DNA of 64,000 bases from Homoserinibacter gongjuensis (GTDB lineage Bacteria; Actinomycetota; Actinomycetes; Actinomycetales; Microbacteriaceae): positions 2,728,001 through 2,792,000 of the forward strand of contig NZ_BSVA01000001.1 of the NCBI RefSeq assembly GCF_030161875.1, in the 5' to 3' direction. The notes beneath the pieces are model-generated. The model was not told the DNA's origin and made no database searches. It saw only the letters and a list, made by a program, of their open reading frames with translations. A program made the position numbers and the translations under genes. Shown in pieces: positions 45,481 through 54,743 of this stretch (positions are counted from its first letter, which is position 1; the number at the start of each line of letters is the position of its first letter).

Positions 45481-46676
45481 GGCCGGGCGACCCCTGACCG
45501 CTCCGGCGCGGGCTCGTCAAGCGCTTCCTCGTCGAGTTCACGGACATCGTCGGGCTCGGGCTCTTCGCCCGGCACCTCGTCCGACTCGGGCGGCTCGACG
45601 AGATCCACCTCGGTGTCGGGCTGCTCGAGCACGTCCGGCGTGTCGGCGTTGTCGGCCTCCGCGGGTGCGGGCTCGTTCCAGGAGGCGCCCGCCGGGGAGC
45701 TCCCCTCCGTCGCGGACGTCAGGGGCGGCGTGGGCGTGAGGGGCGGCGGGAGGGTCGGCGGCTCCTCGGCGAGCAGCGGCGGCTGCGACAAGGGCACGAC
45801 CCCCGGGAAGGCGTCCCGCGCATCCGGCGGCGCCGCGTCGATCGCGGCGACGGCGCCCGCCGCATCCGGCGGGGGAGCGAGCTGCAGGGCGAGCGGGCGG
45901 CTGAAGTCGATGACGGGCACGCGGCCCAGCCGCGGCTCGAGCGGCGGAATGGGCTGCGTGTCGCGATAGGCGCCGGGGTGCGCCGGGTATTTGATCGGCC
46001 ACGCGGTGGAGGCCGTGAACCTCTCGTCACCCTTGCGCCTGCGGATGTAGTCCTGGAAGCGCCGCGCCTGCTCGGCATACCAGATCTCCTGGCGACCGTG
46101 CAGATCGGCGATGGGCACATCCAGTTCCGCCGGGTAGGCGGCCGCGAGAGCCTGCGCGACGCGCCCGGCGGCAATCGCATCCGCTCCCGCGTCGTGTGCG
46201 TCGTCGAGGGGCACGCCGTAATGGGCCGCGGCGACCTCGAGAGTGCGCTTGCCCTTGCGGTAGGTGTCGACCTGCTTGTCGAGCACGAGCGGGTCGATGA
46301 CAGGCGCGGGATCGTCGAGGGGCTCGAGCTCGTTGCGGCGGCATTCGCGGTCCAACAGCGAGAGGTCGTAGGGGGCGTTGTAGACGACGACGGGAACGCC
46401 GAGCCCGAAGAGGGTGCGGAGGGTCTGGGTGATCTCGGCGATCACGAGTTCGCTCGCGCGGCCCTCGGCGCGCGCCCGCTCGGTCGTGATGCCGTGTACA
46501 GCGGCGGCGGCCTCCGGGATCTCGATGCCGGGGTCGGCGATCCAGTCCCAACGCTGCACGACGCGGCCCTCGGCATCGAGTACGGCGATGCACGCCGTGA
46601 CGACGCGGGCCGTCTCGACGTCAACACCTGTCGTCTCCAGGTCGAAGACGCCCAGGCGGTCGGCCCAACTGCTCAT
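45453..46676 (-). CDS. DnaQ-like DEDDh 3'-5' exonuclease with long acidic tail
   Basis: Exonuclease domain in the first 220 residues: Exo I FDLETTGVD (11-19), Exo II YNAPYDLSLLDRE, Exo III HDAGADA. The rest is a Pro/Glu/Asp-rich low-complexity region. As read, the frame ends 28 bases past the Nudix GTG with a Cys/Arg-rich tail (SGVARPCCASPPRS) that looks like a wrong frame. One added base in the run 45491-45494 would continue it as SGGRPAVLRVAAAIVTDPDG into the Nudix domain, about 537 residues in all. Confidence 0.82.
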   Translation of the reverse strand: MSSWADRLGVFDLETTGVDVETARVVTACIAVLDAEGRVVQRWDWIADPGIEIPEAAAAVHGITTERARAEGRASELVIAEITQTLRTLFGLGVPVVVYNAPYDLSLLDRECRRNELEPLDDPAPVIDPLVLDKQVDTYRKGKRTLEVAAAHYGVPLDDAHDAGADAIAAGRVAQALAAAYPAELDVPIADLHGRQEIWYAEQARRFQDYIRRRKGDERFTASTAWPIKYPAHPGAYRDTQPIPPLEPRLGRVPVIDFSRPLALQLAPPPDAAGAVAAIDAAPPDARDAFPGVVPLSQPPLLAEEPPTLPPPLTPTPPLTSATEGSSPAGASWNEPAPAEADNADTPDVLEQPDTEVDLVEPPESDEVPGEEPEPDDVRELDEEALDEPAPERSGVARPCCASPPRS

Positions 46677-46708
46677 GGCGGAAGCCTAGAGGCGGGCTCC
46701 GACGACGC

Positions 46709-48435
46709 TCAGAAGGCGCGCGGAAGCGCTGTGCGCGGCTCTCCGAGGTGCAGCCAGAAGAAGCTCTGAGTGGCGAGAGTGAGCGTGAGAACGCCATCGT
46801 CGCCGATCGTCGGGAACGCGCCGCCGCCGAACAGGTCGTAGGGCGTGACTCCTCCTCGCCCTCGATCTCGATGGATACCGAGACGGGGTTGTGCGAGAAG
46901 GAGAACACGCACAGCACGCGCTCCGGGGCATCGCCGAACTGGGTTCCGGATCCTTCGTATTCACGCACGAAGGCGAGCACCGACTCGTGGTTGGTGCGGA
47001 GCACCTTGATCGAACCGAGCCCGAACACCGGATGCCCCTTCCGCACGTGGATGACGTTGCGCACCCAGTGCAGGAGCGAGCGCGACTGAGCGAGTTGCGA
47101 CTCGACGTTGACGAGCGAGTAGTTGTAGACGAGCGACTGCACGATCGGCAGGTAGAGCTTGCCGGGGTCGGCCGTGGAGAATCCCGCGTTGCGGTCGGGC
47201 GTCCACTGCATCGGCGTGCGGGAGGCGTCGCGGTCGGGGAGCCAGATGTTGTCGCCCATGCCGATCTCGTCGCCGTAATACAGGAACGGCGATCCCGGCA
47301 GCGAGAACAGCAGCGCGTGGGCGAGCTCGAGCTCGGCTCGCGAGTTGTCCAGCAGCGGCGCGAGGCGGCGTCGGATGCCCACGTTCACGCGCATCCGCGG
47401 GTCGTAGGCGTACCAGCCGTACATCGCCTGCCGATACTCCTCGGAGACCATCTCGAGGGTCAGCTCGTCGTGGTTGCGCAGGAACACACCCCAGCCGGCG
47501 CCCGCGGGAGTGTCGGTGGTCTCGGAGAGCACGCGGGTGAGCTCCTGAGCCGACTGCGAACGGAGCGAGTAGAAGATGCGCGGCATCACCGGGAAGTCGA
47601 AGGCCATGTGGCACTGCGGCTCCTCGTCGGTGCCCATGAACTCGACGACCTCGGCGGGCCACTGGTTCGCCTCGGCGATCATCACCCGTCCCGGGTACTC
47701 CTCGTCCATCATCCGGCGCACAGCCTTGATGAACTCGTGCGTCTCGGGCTCGCCCTCGCCGGATCCCTCCTCCGACTCGTAGAGGTACGGGATCGCATCC
47801 AGTCGGAAGCCGTCGACCCCCATGTCCATCCAGAAGCGGATGATGTCGAACACCGCCTCGTGAACGGCGGGATTGCGGAAGTTGAGATCGGGCTGGTGGG
47901 AGAAGAAGCGGTGGAAGTAGAACTGGCGCCGCTCGGAGTCGAAGGCCCAGTTCGAGTCCTCGTAGTCGGTGAAGATGATGCGGACGTTGGGGTACCCCTC
48001 GTCGGTGTCGCGCCACACGTAGAAGTCACCGTAGGGACCCTCGGGGTCGAGCCGCGACTGCTGGAACCACTCGTGCTGGTCGGAGGTGTGGTTGAGGGGA
48101 AGGTCGATGATGACGCGCATGTTGCGCTCGTGCGCCTTGGTCACGAGCTCGCGGAACTCCTCCAGGGTGCCGAACTCCGGCAGGATCTGCGTGTAGTCGG
48201 CCACGTCGTAGCCGCCGTCGCGCAGCGGCGACTGGTAGATCGGCGGGATCCACAGCGCATCGACCCCGAGCCACTGCAGGTAGTCGAGCTTCGAGATGAG
48301 GCCGGCGAGGTCGCCGGAGCCGTCGCCGTTGGAATCGACGAAGGAACGCACCATCACCTCGTAGAACACCGCGCGGCGGTACCACTGGGGATCGAGGGTG
48401 AGGCCGGGCAGCGTGATAGGAGCCGTGAACGTCAC
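46709..48435 (-). CDS. treS: maltose alpha-D-glucosyltransferase / trehalose synthase (frameshifted near the end)
   Basis: GH13 enzyme interconverting maltose and trehalose. Catalytic nucleophile in DGFRLDAIPYLYE near residue 210, acid/base in MIAEANQWPAEV near 250, and RNHDELTLEM near 320. One base is missing at 46851-46852 (plus strand); repair gives the C-terminal beta domain GVTPYDLFGGGAFP and 575 residues, the usual TreS length. No fused or adjacent maltokinase gene is seen. Functionally linked with glgA/glgC in alpha-glucan and trehalose metabolism. Confidence 0.93.
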
Positions 48436-48472
48436 ACGTCGAGTCTGTCACCTTGCGCGCTGGACGCCAGCC

Positions 48473-48488
48473 TAGAATCGCTGGGATG
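48473..48488 (+). promoter_or_regulatory. leaderless promoter of the alpha/beta hydrolase gene
   Basis: TAGAAT at 48473-48478, seven bases, then ATG 48486: the same -10 sequence and spacing as uvrA. Confidence 0.6.
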
Positions 48489-49411
48489 GCCGTCCCGACT
48501 CCGCACGCCGCCGCGCTCGCCCGGATTCCGGTGCGTGAGCGCGAGTTCACGATCCTCGGATCCCGCACCCGGTTCTGGGATTTCGGCCCGGAGGACGCCC
48601 GCGACGTTCTCGTGCTCGCCCACGGCTACCGCGGCGACCACCACGGGCTGGAGGCCGTCATCGCGCAGCTCGACGGCATCCGCGTGATCAGCCCCGATCT
48701 GCCCGGCTTCGGCGACTCCACGCCCCTCACCGAGGCACCCCATTCGATCGCCGGTTACGGACGTTGGCTCGGAGCCTTCCTCGAGGCCCTCGAGCTGAGC
48801 GCACCGCCTGTCGTGCTCGGGCACTCCTTCGGCTCGATGATCGCCGCGCACGCGATCGCCGACGGCCTGCCGACGCGAGCGCTCGTGCTCGTCAACCCCA
48901 TCACGACCGACCCGAAGGTCGCGGCCGGCCGCGGCATCACCGCGGCGACGCGCGCGTTCTACGGCGTGACGCGCGCCATGCCGCAGGCCCTCGCGCGCGT
49001 GTGGCTCGGCAACTGGCTCATCGTGCGGTTCATGAGCATGAGCCTCGTGAACACGCCCGACCGCATGCTGCGGCGCTGGATTCACGAGGAGCACCACCGC
49101 TACTTCAACGGGTTCTCGGATCCTCGCACGGTCGCCGAGGCGTTCCGCGCGTCGGTGAGCACGGATGTTCGCGCCGCGGCGCCGCGGGTCACCGTGCCGA
49201 CGGTGCTCATCGCGGGGAGCGCGACCGCATCGCGCCGCTCGCGGGACAGCGCGAAGCCGTCGAGCTGTTCCCCGACGCGCGGCTCGTCGTGCTGCCGGGA
49301 ACCGGCCACCTCGCTCACTACGAGACGCCCGACCTCGTCGCCGACGCCATCCGCTCCTTCCTCGCCGAGCTGCCCGCCGCGTCTCCACCGGCGGGCGGGG
49401 CCGCGCGGTGA
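48486..49411 (+). CDS. alpha/beta-fold hydrolase (frameshifted)
   Basis: Predicted serine hydrolase. Oxyanion-region LVLAHGYRGDHHG, nucleophile elbow LGHSFGSM near residue 120, and, after repair, the acid in AGERDRIAP and the histidine in GTGHLAHYE. The G run 49214-49217 is one base short; repaired length 308. Its end overlaps the next GTG by 4 bp, so it is co-transcribed with a glycosyltransferase. Substrate unknown. Confidence 0.88.
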
Positions 49412-50492
49412 GGATCCTCGTCGACTGCCGCTACACGCGATACCCGCGGCACGACGGCATCAGCCGCTATACGGCGAACCTCGTGGCCGCACTCGCACCG
49501 CTGGCGGCCCAGGCGGGGCACGAGGTCGTGATGGTCATCGACGACGAGCGCCAGCTCGCCCTGCTGCCCGAGCTCCCCTGGCGGCTCGCGACGAGCCCAA
49601 CGAGTCCGCGCGAGCTCACGATCGCCCGGCGGTTGAACGCCTTGCACCCCGACGTGCTGTTCAGCCCCATGCAGACGATCGGCTCGTGGGGGCGCAGGTA
49701 CGGGCTCGTGCTGACCCTGCACGACCTGATCTACTACCGCAACCGCACGCCCCCGCGCGATCTGGCCTGGCCGATCCGCATCATGTGGCGGCTGTACCAC
49801 CTGGCGTGGTGGCCCCAGCGGATGCTGCTCAACCGCGCCGACGAGGTGGTCACGGTGTCGGCGACGACGCGCCAGCTCATGCTCGAGCACCGGCTCACCG
49901 ACCGGCCGATCACGATCGTGTCGAACGCCGCGGATCCGGTGGAGACGGATGCTGCTCGGGCTCAGCCCGAGACGCGTGACCTCGTGTACATGGGCTCGTT
50001 CATGCCCTACAAGAACGTCGAAGCTGTCGCTCGCGCTCTGCACGAGCTGCCGGGGTACCGTCTGCACCTCTTGAGCCGCATCGGCGACGCCGACCGCGAG
50101 CGATTGACGGCGCTGGCACCCGAGGGGGCGCTCGTGATCCACGACGGGGTCACCGACGCCGAGTACGAGGCGCTGCTGGACCGCGCGCTCGCACTCGTCA
50201 CGATGTCGTTCGACGAGGGATTCGGGCTGCCGCTGGTGGAAGCGATGGTGCGAGGCACCCCGATCGTGGTGTCCGACATCCCGATCTTCCGCGAGATCGG
50301 GGAGAGGCGGCCGTCTATGCCGACCCGCGCGACGTGCGGTCGGTGGTCGGGGCGATCCGCCAGCTCGATGACGCGGATGCTTGGGTGGCTCGCTCGGTCG
50401 CCGCACGTGAGCAGGCGGCCCGGTTCGACTGGAACCGCTCGGCGCGGGCGCTGCTCGAGGTGCTCGAGCGCGTGGGGCGTGCGCGGGACTGA
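49408..50492 (+). CDS. family 4 glycosyltransferase (frameshifted)
   Basis: GT-B enzyme of about 361 residues after repair. N-terminal DGISRYTANLVAAL near residue 12, a central YMGSFMPYKNVEAV, and SFDEGFGLPLVEAMVRG with the EX7E-type donor motif. The G run 50299-50302 is one base short; repair gives IGGEAAVYADPRDV. Weakly like mannosyltransferases. Sugar and acceptor unknown. Confidence 0.86.
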
Positions 50493-50498
50493 TCCTCC

Positions 50499-50966
50499 TC
50501 ACTCAGCAGGGGACGCCGTCACCGACAGCACCTCGCCACCCGACAACCCCACGAGGTCGTCGGGCGTGAGCGGGAACACCGCCGTCGCGCTGCCTGCGGC
50601 GGCCCAGAGCGTCTCGAGCGCGAGCAGGTCCTCGTCGATCACGGTGCGCAGCGGAGTCGGATGGGCGAGCGGCGGCACGCCGCCGATCGAGTAGCCCGTC
50701 GCCTGCTTCACGGTGCGAGCATCAGCCTTGCCCAGTGCACCGCCGAGCCGCGCCCCGAGCACATCCGTGTCGACGCGGTTCGCTCCCGAGACCAACACGA
50801 GAATCGGCTCGTCGTCGAGCACGAACACCAAGCTCTTGACGATCGCCGCGACGGGGCAGCCGATCGCGTCCGCCGCATCCTGTGCTGTGTGCGTGCCCTC
50901 GGGGAACTCGCGGATGGCGACCTCGAGGCCGAGCTCGCGCAGACGCTCCAGGTACGCGGCGCTCAT
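50499..50966 (-). CDS. YbaK/EbsC-type aminoacyl-tRNA deacylase
   Basis: Likely trans-editing enzyme that clears mischarged Cys- or Ala-tRNA(Pro). Intact, 155 residues. GCPVAAIVKSLVF carries the family lysine, and the GYSIGGVPPLAHPTPLRTVID segment is typical. ATG 50966 overlaps the stop of the phosphatase gene (ATGA). Confidence 0.88.
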   Translation of the reverse strand: MSAAYLERLRELGLEVAIREFPEGTHTAQDAADAIGCPVAAIVKSLVFVLDDEPILVLVSGANRVDTDVLGARLGGALGKADARTVKQATGYSIGGVPPLAHPTPLRTVIDEDLLALETLWAAAGSATAVFPLTPDDLVGLSGGEVLSVTASPAE

Positions 50967-51593
50967 GCCTCGTCCTCCTGCGCCTCGAGCGCGTTCTGCG
51001 CATCGAGATCGGAGCGCTCCGGCAGCAGCGATTCCTCCTCGATCGGGTCGTCGAACGCGATGAGTCGCAGCGCGCCGTCTTCGACGCGGAAGCTGTGCAC
51101 CGAGGCGTTCGTGATGCGCGGATGCCGGGTGCCGGGCTCCGCGGCCTGCAACACCGAGCGGATCGCGCCGCCGTGGCTCACGATCACGAGACGCTCGCCG
51201 GGGTGGCGCTCGGCGAGCTCGAGCAGCGCGGGCACCACGCGCGCGGCGACCTCCTCCCGCGTCTCCTGGCCGGGCGCACGCACCCTCGGGGTAGAGCGCC
51301 TCGATCTCGTCGAAGCCCATACCTTCGGCCTCGCCGTAGTCGCGCTCGACGAGGGCGTCGATATCGGTGACACCGGCGAGACCGAGTCGATCGGCGATGA
51401 TGCGCGCGGTCTCGTGCGCGCGCCCGAGCGGGCTCGTGTACACGCCCTGCCAACGGCGGCGGGCGAGCAGTTCGGCGGCCTGACGGGCCTGCTCCCGCCC
51501 GGTGTCGTTGAGCGGGATGTCGGTGCGGCCCTGGATGCGACGCGCCGCATTCCATTCGGTCTCGCCGTGGCGTACGAGATAGAGCTCGGTCAT
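50963..51593 (-). CDS. histidine phosphatase (frameshifted)
   Basis: Phosphoglycerate-mutase-like phosphatase. RHGETEWNAARRIQGRTDIP at residues 8-27 holds the catalytic histidine; VIVSHGGAIRSVL is the second site. The frame breaks near 51283-51285. Here the arithmetic differs from the other sites: either two G are missing or one is extra, giving PEG-VRAPGQE or PE-VRAPGQE. About 210 residues. The acidic C-terminus ends in EEDEA-like residues. Confidence 0.85.
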
Positions 51594-51651
51594 GGATCCT
51601 CCGCGGGCGGTTCACGCCCGAAGGATCGAGACTACCGAAGCGGCGCGCCCG

Positions 51652-52502
51652 CTACAGCCGCGCTGCGAGCGAACTGAGCACCTCGGAGGTTCCCGCGTCG
51701 ATCTTGAGGCTCGCGCGTCGATCTCCTCGTGTCTCCCCGCGGTTGACGATGACGACCGGCATACGGCGCCTCGTCGCCTGATCGAGCAGTCGGATGCCGG
51801 AGTTCACGACGAGCGAGGATCCCGCGATGAGCAGTGCCTCGGCCCCGACGACGAGGGCGCGCGCGGCCGCGAACACGGGCGGGGGACGAACTCGCCGAAG
51901 AACACCACGTCAGGCTTGAGCGTGCCGCCGCATACGGTGCAGCGCGGCAGCACCATCCGATCGACCGACTCGATCTCGACGTCGCCGTCCGGACCGGTCT
52001 GCACGGCATCCGGATAGCCGAGCCAGGGGTTCTCGCGGGCCATGCGGTCGGCGATGTCTGCGCGCGCGAAGCTCTGCCCGCAGACGAGGCAGGTGACGCG
52101 GCGCATGGCGCCGTGCAGCTCGACGACGCGCCGGGAGCCGGCGCGGGCGTGCAGCCCGTCGACGTTCTGCGTGATGACGCCCGTGACGATGCCGCGCGAT
52201 TCGAGCTCGGCGATCGCGCGGTGGCCAGCGTTGGGCGTGACGGAGGAGAAGTGCTCCCAGCCGAGGTGGGATCCCGCCCAGTAGCGCTTGCGCGCGCGTT
52301 CGTCGGCGAGGAAGGTCGCGAACTGCATGGGGGAGCGGCGAGGCGCCCCCTCGCCGCGGTAGTCGGGGATGCCGGAGTCGGTCGATACCCCGGCGCCCGT
52401 GAGCACCGCGATCCGCCGCCCGTCGAGCAGGCGCTCCGCGGCATCGAGCGCAGGCGTCAGCGTGCCGTCGGTCTCACCCGCAGGCAGTGTCACGATCGAC
52501 AT
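51652..52502 (-). CDS. SIR2-family NAD-dependent protein deacylase (frameshifted)
   Basis: Sirtuin using NAD+ to deacylate protein lysines. VLTGAGVSTDSGIPDYRG near residue 33, TQNVDGLHARAG, catalytic His in VELHGAM, and two zinc CxxC pairs (CLVCG, CTVCG). The G run 51881-51885 (plus strand) is one base short; repair gives FVPPPVFAAARALVVGAEAL, 283 residues. ATG 52502 follows AAGGAGG. Targets unknown. Confidence 0.92.
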
Positions 52503-52561
52503 CCGCGCCTCCTTCCTTCAGCGTAGGCCCGAAGTTTTTCCGGCATGTTTCGGCGGGCTGG

Positions 52562-52576
52562 CAGAATCGCAGCATG
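52562..52576 (+). promoter_or_regulatory. probable leaderless promoter of the RNA methyltransferase gene
   Basis: CAGAAT at 52562-52567 and a six-base spacer lead to ATG 52574. The hexamer is weaker than at the other leaderless genes. Confidence 0.4.
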
Positions 52577-53374
52577 CAGCTCGTGCCGGTCGACGATCCC
52601 CACGATCCCCGGCTCAGTGATTACTTCCGTCTCACGGATGTCGTGCTGCGTCGGCTCTCGGAGCCCGCGGGCGGCTTGTACATCGCCGAATCGACGAAGG
52701 TCATCCAGCGGGCGTTCGAGGCCGGTCACCGGCCGCGCTCGGTGCTGCTGCAGGAGAAGTGGATCCCCGATCTCGCGCCCCTGCTCGACGGCGTGGACGT
52801 GCCCGTCTACGTGGCGCCCGCCGAGCTGCTCGAAGACATCACCGGTTTCGTGCTGCACCGAGGTGCCCTCGCGTCGATGCACCGTCCCGAACTGCCCGCG
52901 GTCGGGGAGCTGCTGCGCGACGCGCGACGGGTCGTCGTGCTCGAGGACATCGTCGACCACACGAACGTCGGGGCCATCTTCCGCGCCGTCGCGGCGCTCG
53001 GCGCGGATGCGGTGCTCGTCACCCCGCGCTGCGCCGACCCGCTTTATCGCCGCTCGGTGCGCGTGAGCATGGCGGCGGTGCTGCAGGTGCCCTGGACGCG
53101 CCTGCCGGAGTGGCCGCAGGGCGCCGAGGAGCTGCACGCGGCCGGCTTCGAGATCGCGGCGCTTGCCCTCGAGGACGGAGCGATCACGCTCGACGCCTAC
53201 GCGGTCGGTCCTCCCGAGCGGGTCGCCCTGCTGATGGGCACCGAGGGTGATGGCCTGAGCCGTGCGGCCCTGGCGAACGCCGACCGTGTCGTGACGATCC
53301 CCATGCAGCGCGGCATCGACTCGCTCAACGTCGCCGCCGCATCCGCGGTCGCGCTCTGGGCGCTGCGCGTGTGA
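52574..53374 (+). CDS. TrmH/SpoU-family RNA 2'-O-methyltransferase
   Basis: SPOUT-fold methyltransferase acting on rRNA or tRNA. Intact, 266 residues. The three SpoU motifs are visible: NVGAIFRAVAALGADAVLV, LLMGTEGDGLS and IPMQRGIDSLNVAAASAVAL. An N-terminal substrate-binding domain precedes. The exact target nucleotide cannot be given. Confidence 0.92.
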   Translation: MQLVPVDDPHDPRLSDYFRLTDVVLRRLSEPAGGLYIAESTKVIQRAFEAGHRPRSVLLQEKWIPDLAPLLDGVDVPVYVAPAELLEDITGFVLHRGALASMHRPELPAVGELLRDARRVVVLEDIVDHTNVGAIFRAVAALGADAVLVTPRCADPLYRRSVRVSMAAVLQVPWTRLPEWPQGAEELHAAGFEIAALALEDGAITLDAYAVGPPERVALLMGTEGDGLSRAALANADRVVTIPMQRGIDSLNVAAASAVALWALRV

Positions 53375-53375
53375 A

Positions 53376-53432
53376 CGAGACCGCGCATCTGACGCCGAAA
53401 CAACCCGTGAGAGCGTCCGTTGCGCGGTCTCG
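53376..53432. repeat. 57-bp inverted-repeat element
   Basis: CGAGACCGCGCA (53376-53387) and TGCGCGGTCTCG (53421-53432) are perfect 12-bp inverted arms around a 33-bp centre containing GCCGAAACAACCCGTGAGAG. The element begins two bases after the methyltransferase stop and ends ahead of the next promoter. It looks like a small dispersed palindrome or a terminator. Confidence 0.6.
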
Positions 53433-53446
53433 CAGCGCGCCCCGGG

Positions 53447-53461
53447 GATAATGCTCGGGTG
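53447..53461 (+). promoter_or_regulatory. leaderless promoter of the D,D-carboxypeptidase gene
   Basis: GATAAT at 53447-53452, six bases, then GTG 53459. This favours GTG 53459 over the in-frame codon at 53420, which lies inside the repeat. Confidence 0.5.
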
Positions 53462-54694
53462 CCCCTGACCCGACGCCAGATCTACCGTCGACGCCGGATC
53501 GTCGTCTTCGGCGGCCTGTTCGCCGTGCTCGCCGGCATCGCCTACCTGCCGCTCACCCTCTTCGCGCCCGTCACCGAGACGGCCGCCGCGCTCGAGGTGC
53601 CGAGCATCCAGACGCCCGCGGCCGCCGAGACAACGCTGCCCTCCTACGGCGCCTCGGCGATCGCCGCCCTCGGCTACGACGGCCTGCTCGCGCAGGCCGG
53701 CACCGCGGATGCCGTGCCGATGGCGAGCATCACGAAGGTCGTGACGGCCCTCACCGTGCTCGACGCGCATCCGATCTCCGCCGACGACCCCGGCCCCGCC
53801 GTCACGATGAGCGCCGCGGATGTCGCCTCGTATCGCGACTACATCGCCCGCAACGGCTCGGTCGCCCCCGTCTCGGCGGGGTGGACCTTCAGCGAACGCG
53901 AACTGCTCGAGATCATGCTCATCGACTCGGCCAACAACTACGCCGCGACCCTCGCCACCTGGGCGTTCGGCTCGACCGATGCCTATCTCGCGGCGGCCCA
54001 GGCGTGGCTCGCGAAGAACCAGCTCGACACCATCACGGTCGTCGACACCTCGGGCCTCGACCCGCGCAGCACGGGCACGGTCGGCGACATCGTCCGGCTC
54101 GGCGAGCTCGCTCTCGAGCATCCGGTCGTGGCCGAGATCGTCGGCACCAAGAGCGTCGAGATCCACGACATCGGCACCGTCAAGAACACCAACGCGCTCA
54201 TCGGGCACGACGGCATCGACGGCATCAAGACGGGCACCCTCGACAGCTTCGGGGCGAACCTGCTCTTCTCCTCCTCGATCCAGGTGGGGTCCGAGACGAT
54301 CGAACTCGTGGGCGTGGTGCTCGGCGGCCCCGACCATCCCACGATCAACGCCGCGATCCGAGATCTCATCGCGCAGGCGCAGGCGGGATTCCACGAGGTG
54401 CAGCTCGTCGCGGCGGGCGACGTGTTCGCGAGCTACACGACACCGTGGGGCGCGGAGACGCGCGCCATCGCCGGCGAGAGCGCCTCGGTCGTGGTGTGGG
54501 GAGACACACCCATCGCGGTCTCGGCGACGGCCGGCGGCATCCGGCTCGCCGAGCAGGGCGACACGGTCGGCCAGGCCGTCTTCACCGCCGGGCAGCGCAC
54601 CCTCACCGTGCCGCTCGTGCTGTCAGGCGACGTCGACGATCCGGGACCCTGGTGGCGACTCGGACACCCGGAGATCATCTTCGGCATGGAGTGA
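53459..54694 (+). CDS. D-alanyl-D-alanine carboxypeptidase (S11 family, PBP5-like)
   Basis: Trims peptidoglycan stem peptides outside the membrane. Intact, 411 residues. Basic N-terminus and one membrane segment (IVVFGGLFAVLAGIAYLPLT) anchor it. Active-site motifs: SITK in PMASITKV near residue 95, SANN, and KTGT in GIDGIKTGTL. A C-terminal beta-rich domain follows. Ends in a palindromic repeat shared with a convergent gene. Confidence 0.92.
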   Translation: MPLTRRQIYRRRRIVVFGGLFAVLAGIAYLPLTLFAPVTETAAALEVPSIQTPAAAETTLPSYGASAIAALGYDGLLAQAGTADAVPMASITKVVTALTVLDAHPISADDPGPAVTMSAADVASYRDYIARNGSVAPVSAGWTFSERELLEIMLIDSANNYAATLATWAFGSTDAYLAAAQAWLAKNQLDTITVVDTSGLDPRSTGTVGDIVRLGELALEHPVVAEIVGTKSVEIHDIGTVKNTNALIGHDGIDGIKTGTLDSFGANLLFSSSIQVGSETIELVGVVLGGPDHPTINAAIRDLIAQAQAGFHEVQLVAAGDVFASYTTPWGAETRAIAGESASVVVWGDTPIAVSATAGGIRLAEQGDTVGQAVFTAGQRTLTVPLVLSGDVDDPGPWWRLGHPEIIFGME

Positions 54695-54696
54695 GG

Positions 54697-54743
54697 GGCC
54701 GGTTTCGAGACGTCCGCCTCCGGCGGTCGCTCCTCAGCCGGCC
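54697..54743. repeat. palindromic GTTTCGAGACG-type repeat
   Basis: GGCCGG (54697-54702) and CCGGCC (54738-54743) are inverted, around GTTTCGAGACG and an inner CCGCC-TCC-GGCGG stem. The GGTTTCGAGACG core is shared with the element at 21413-21483. It overlaps the last codons of the convergent SGNH gene and likely terminates both transcripts. Confidence 0.55.
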
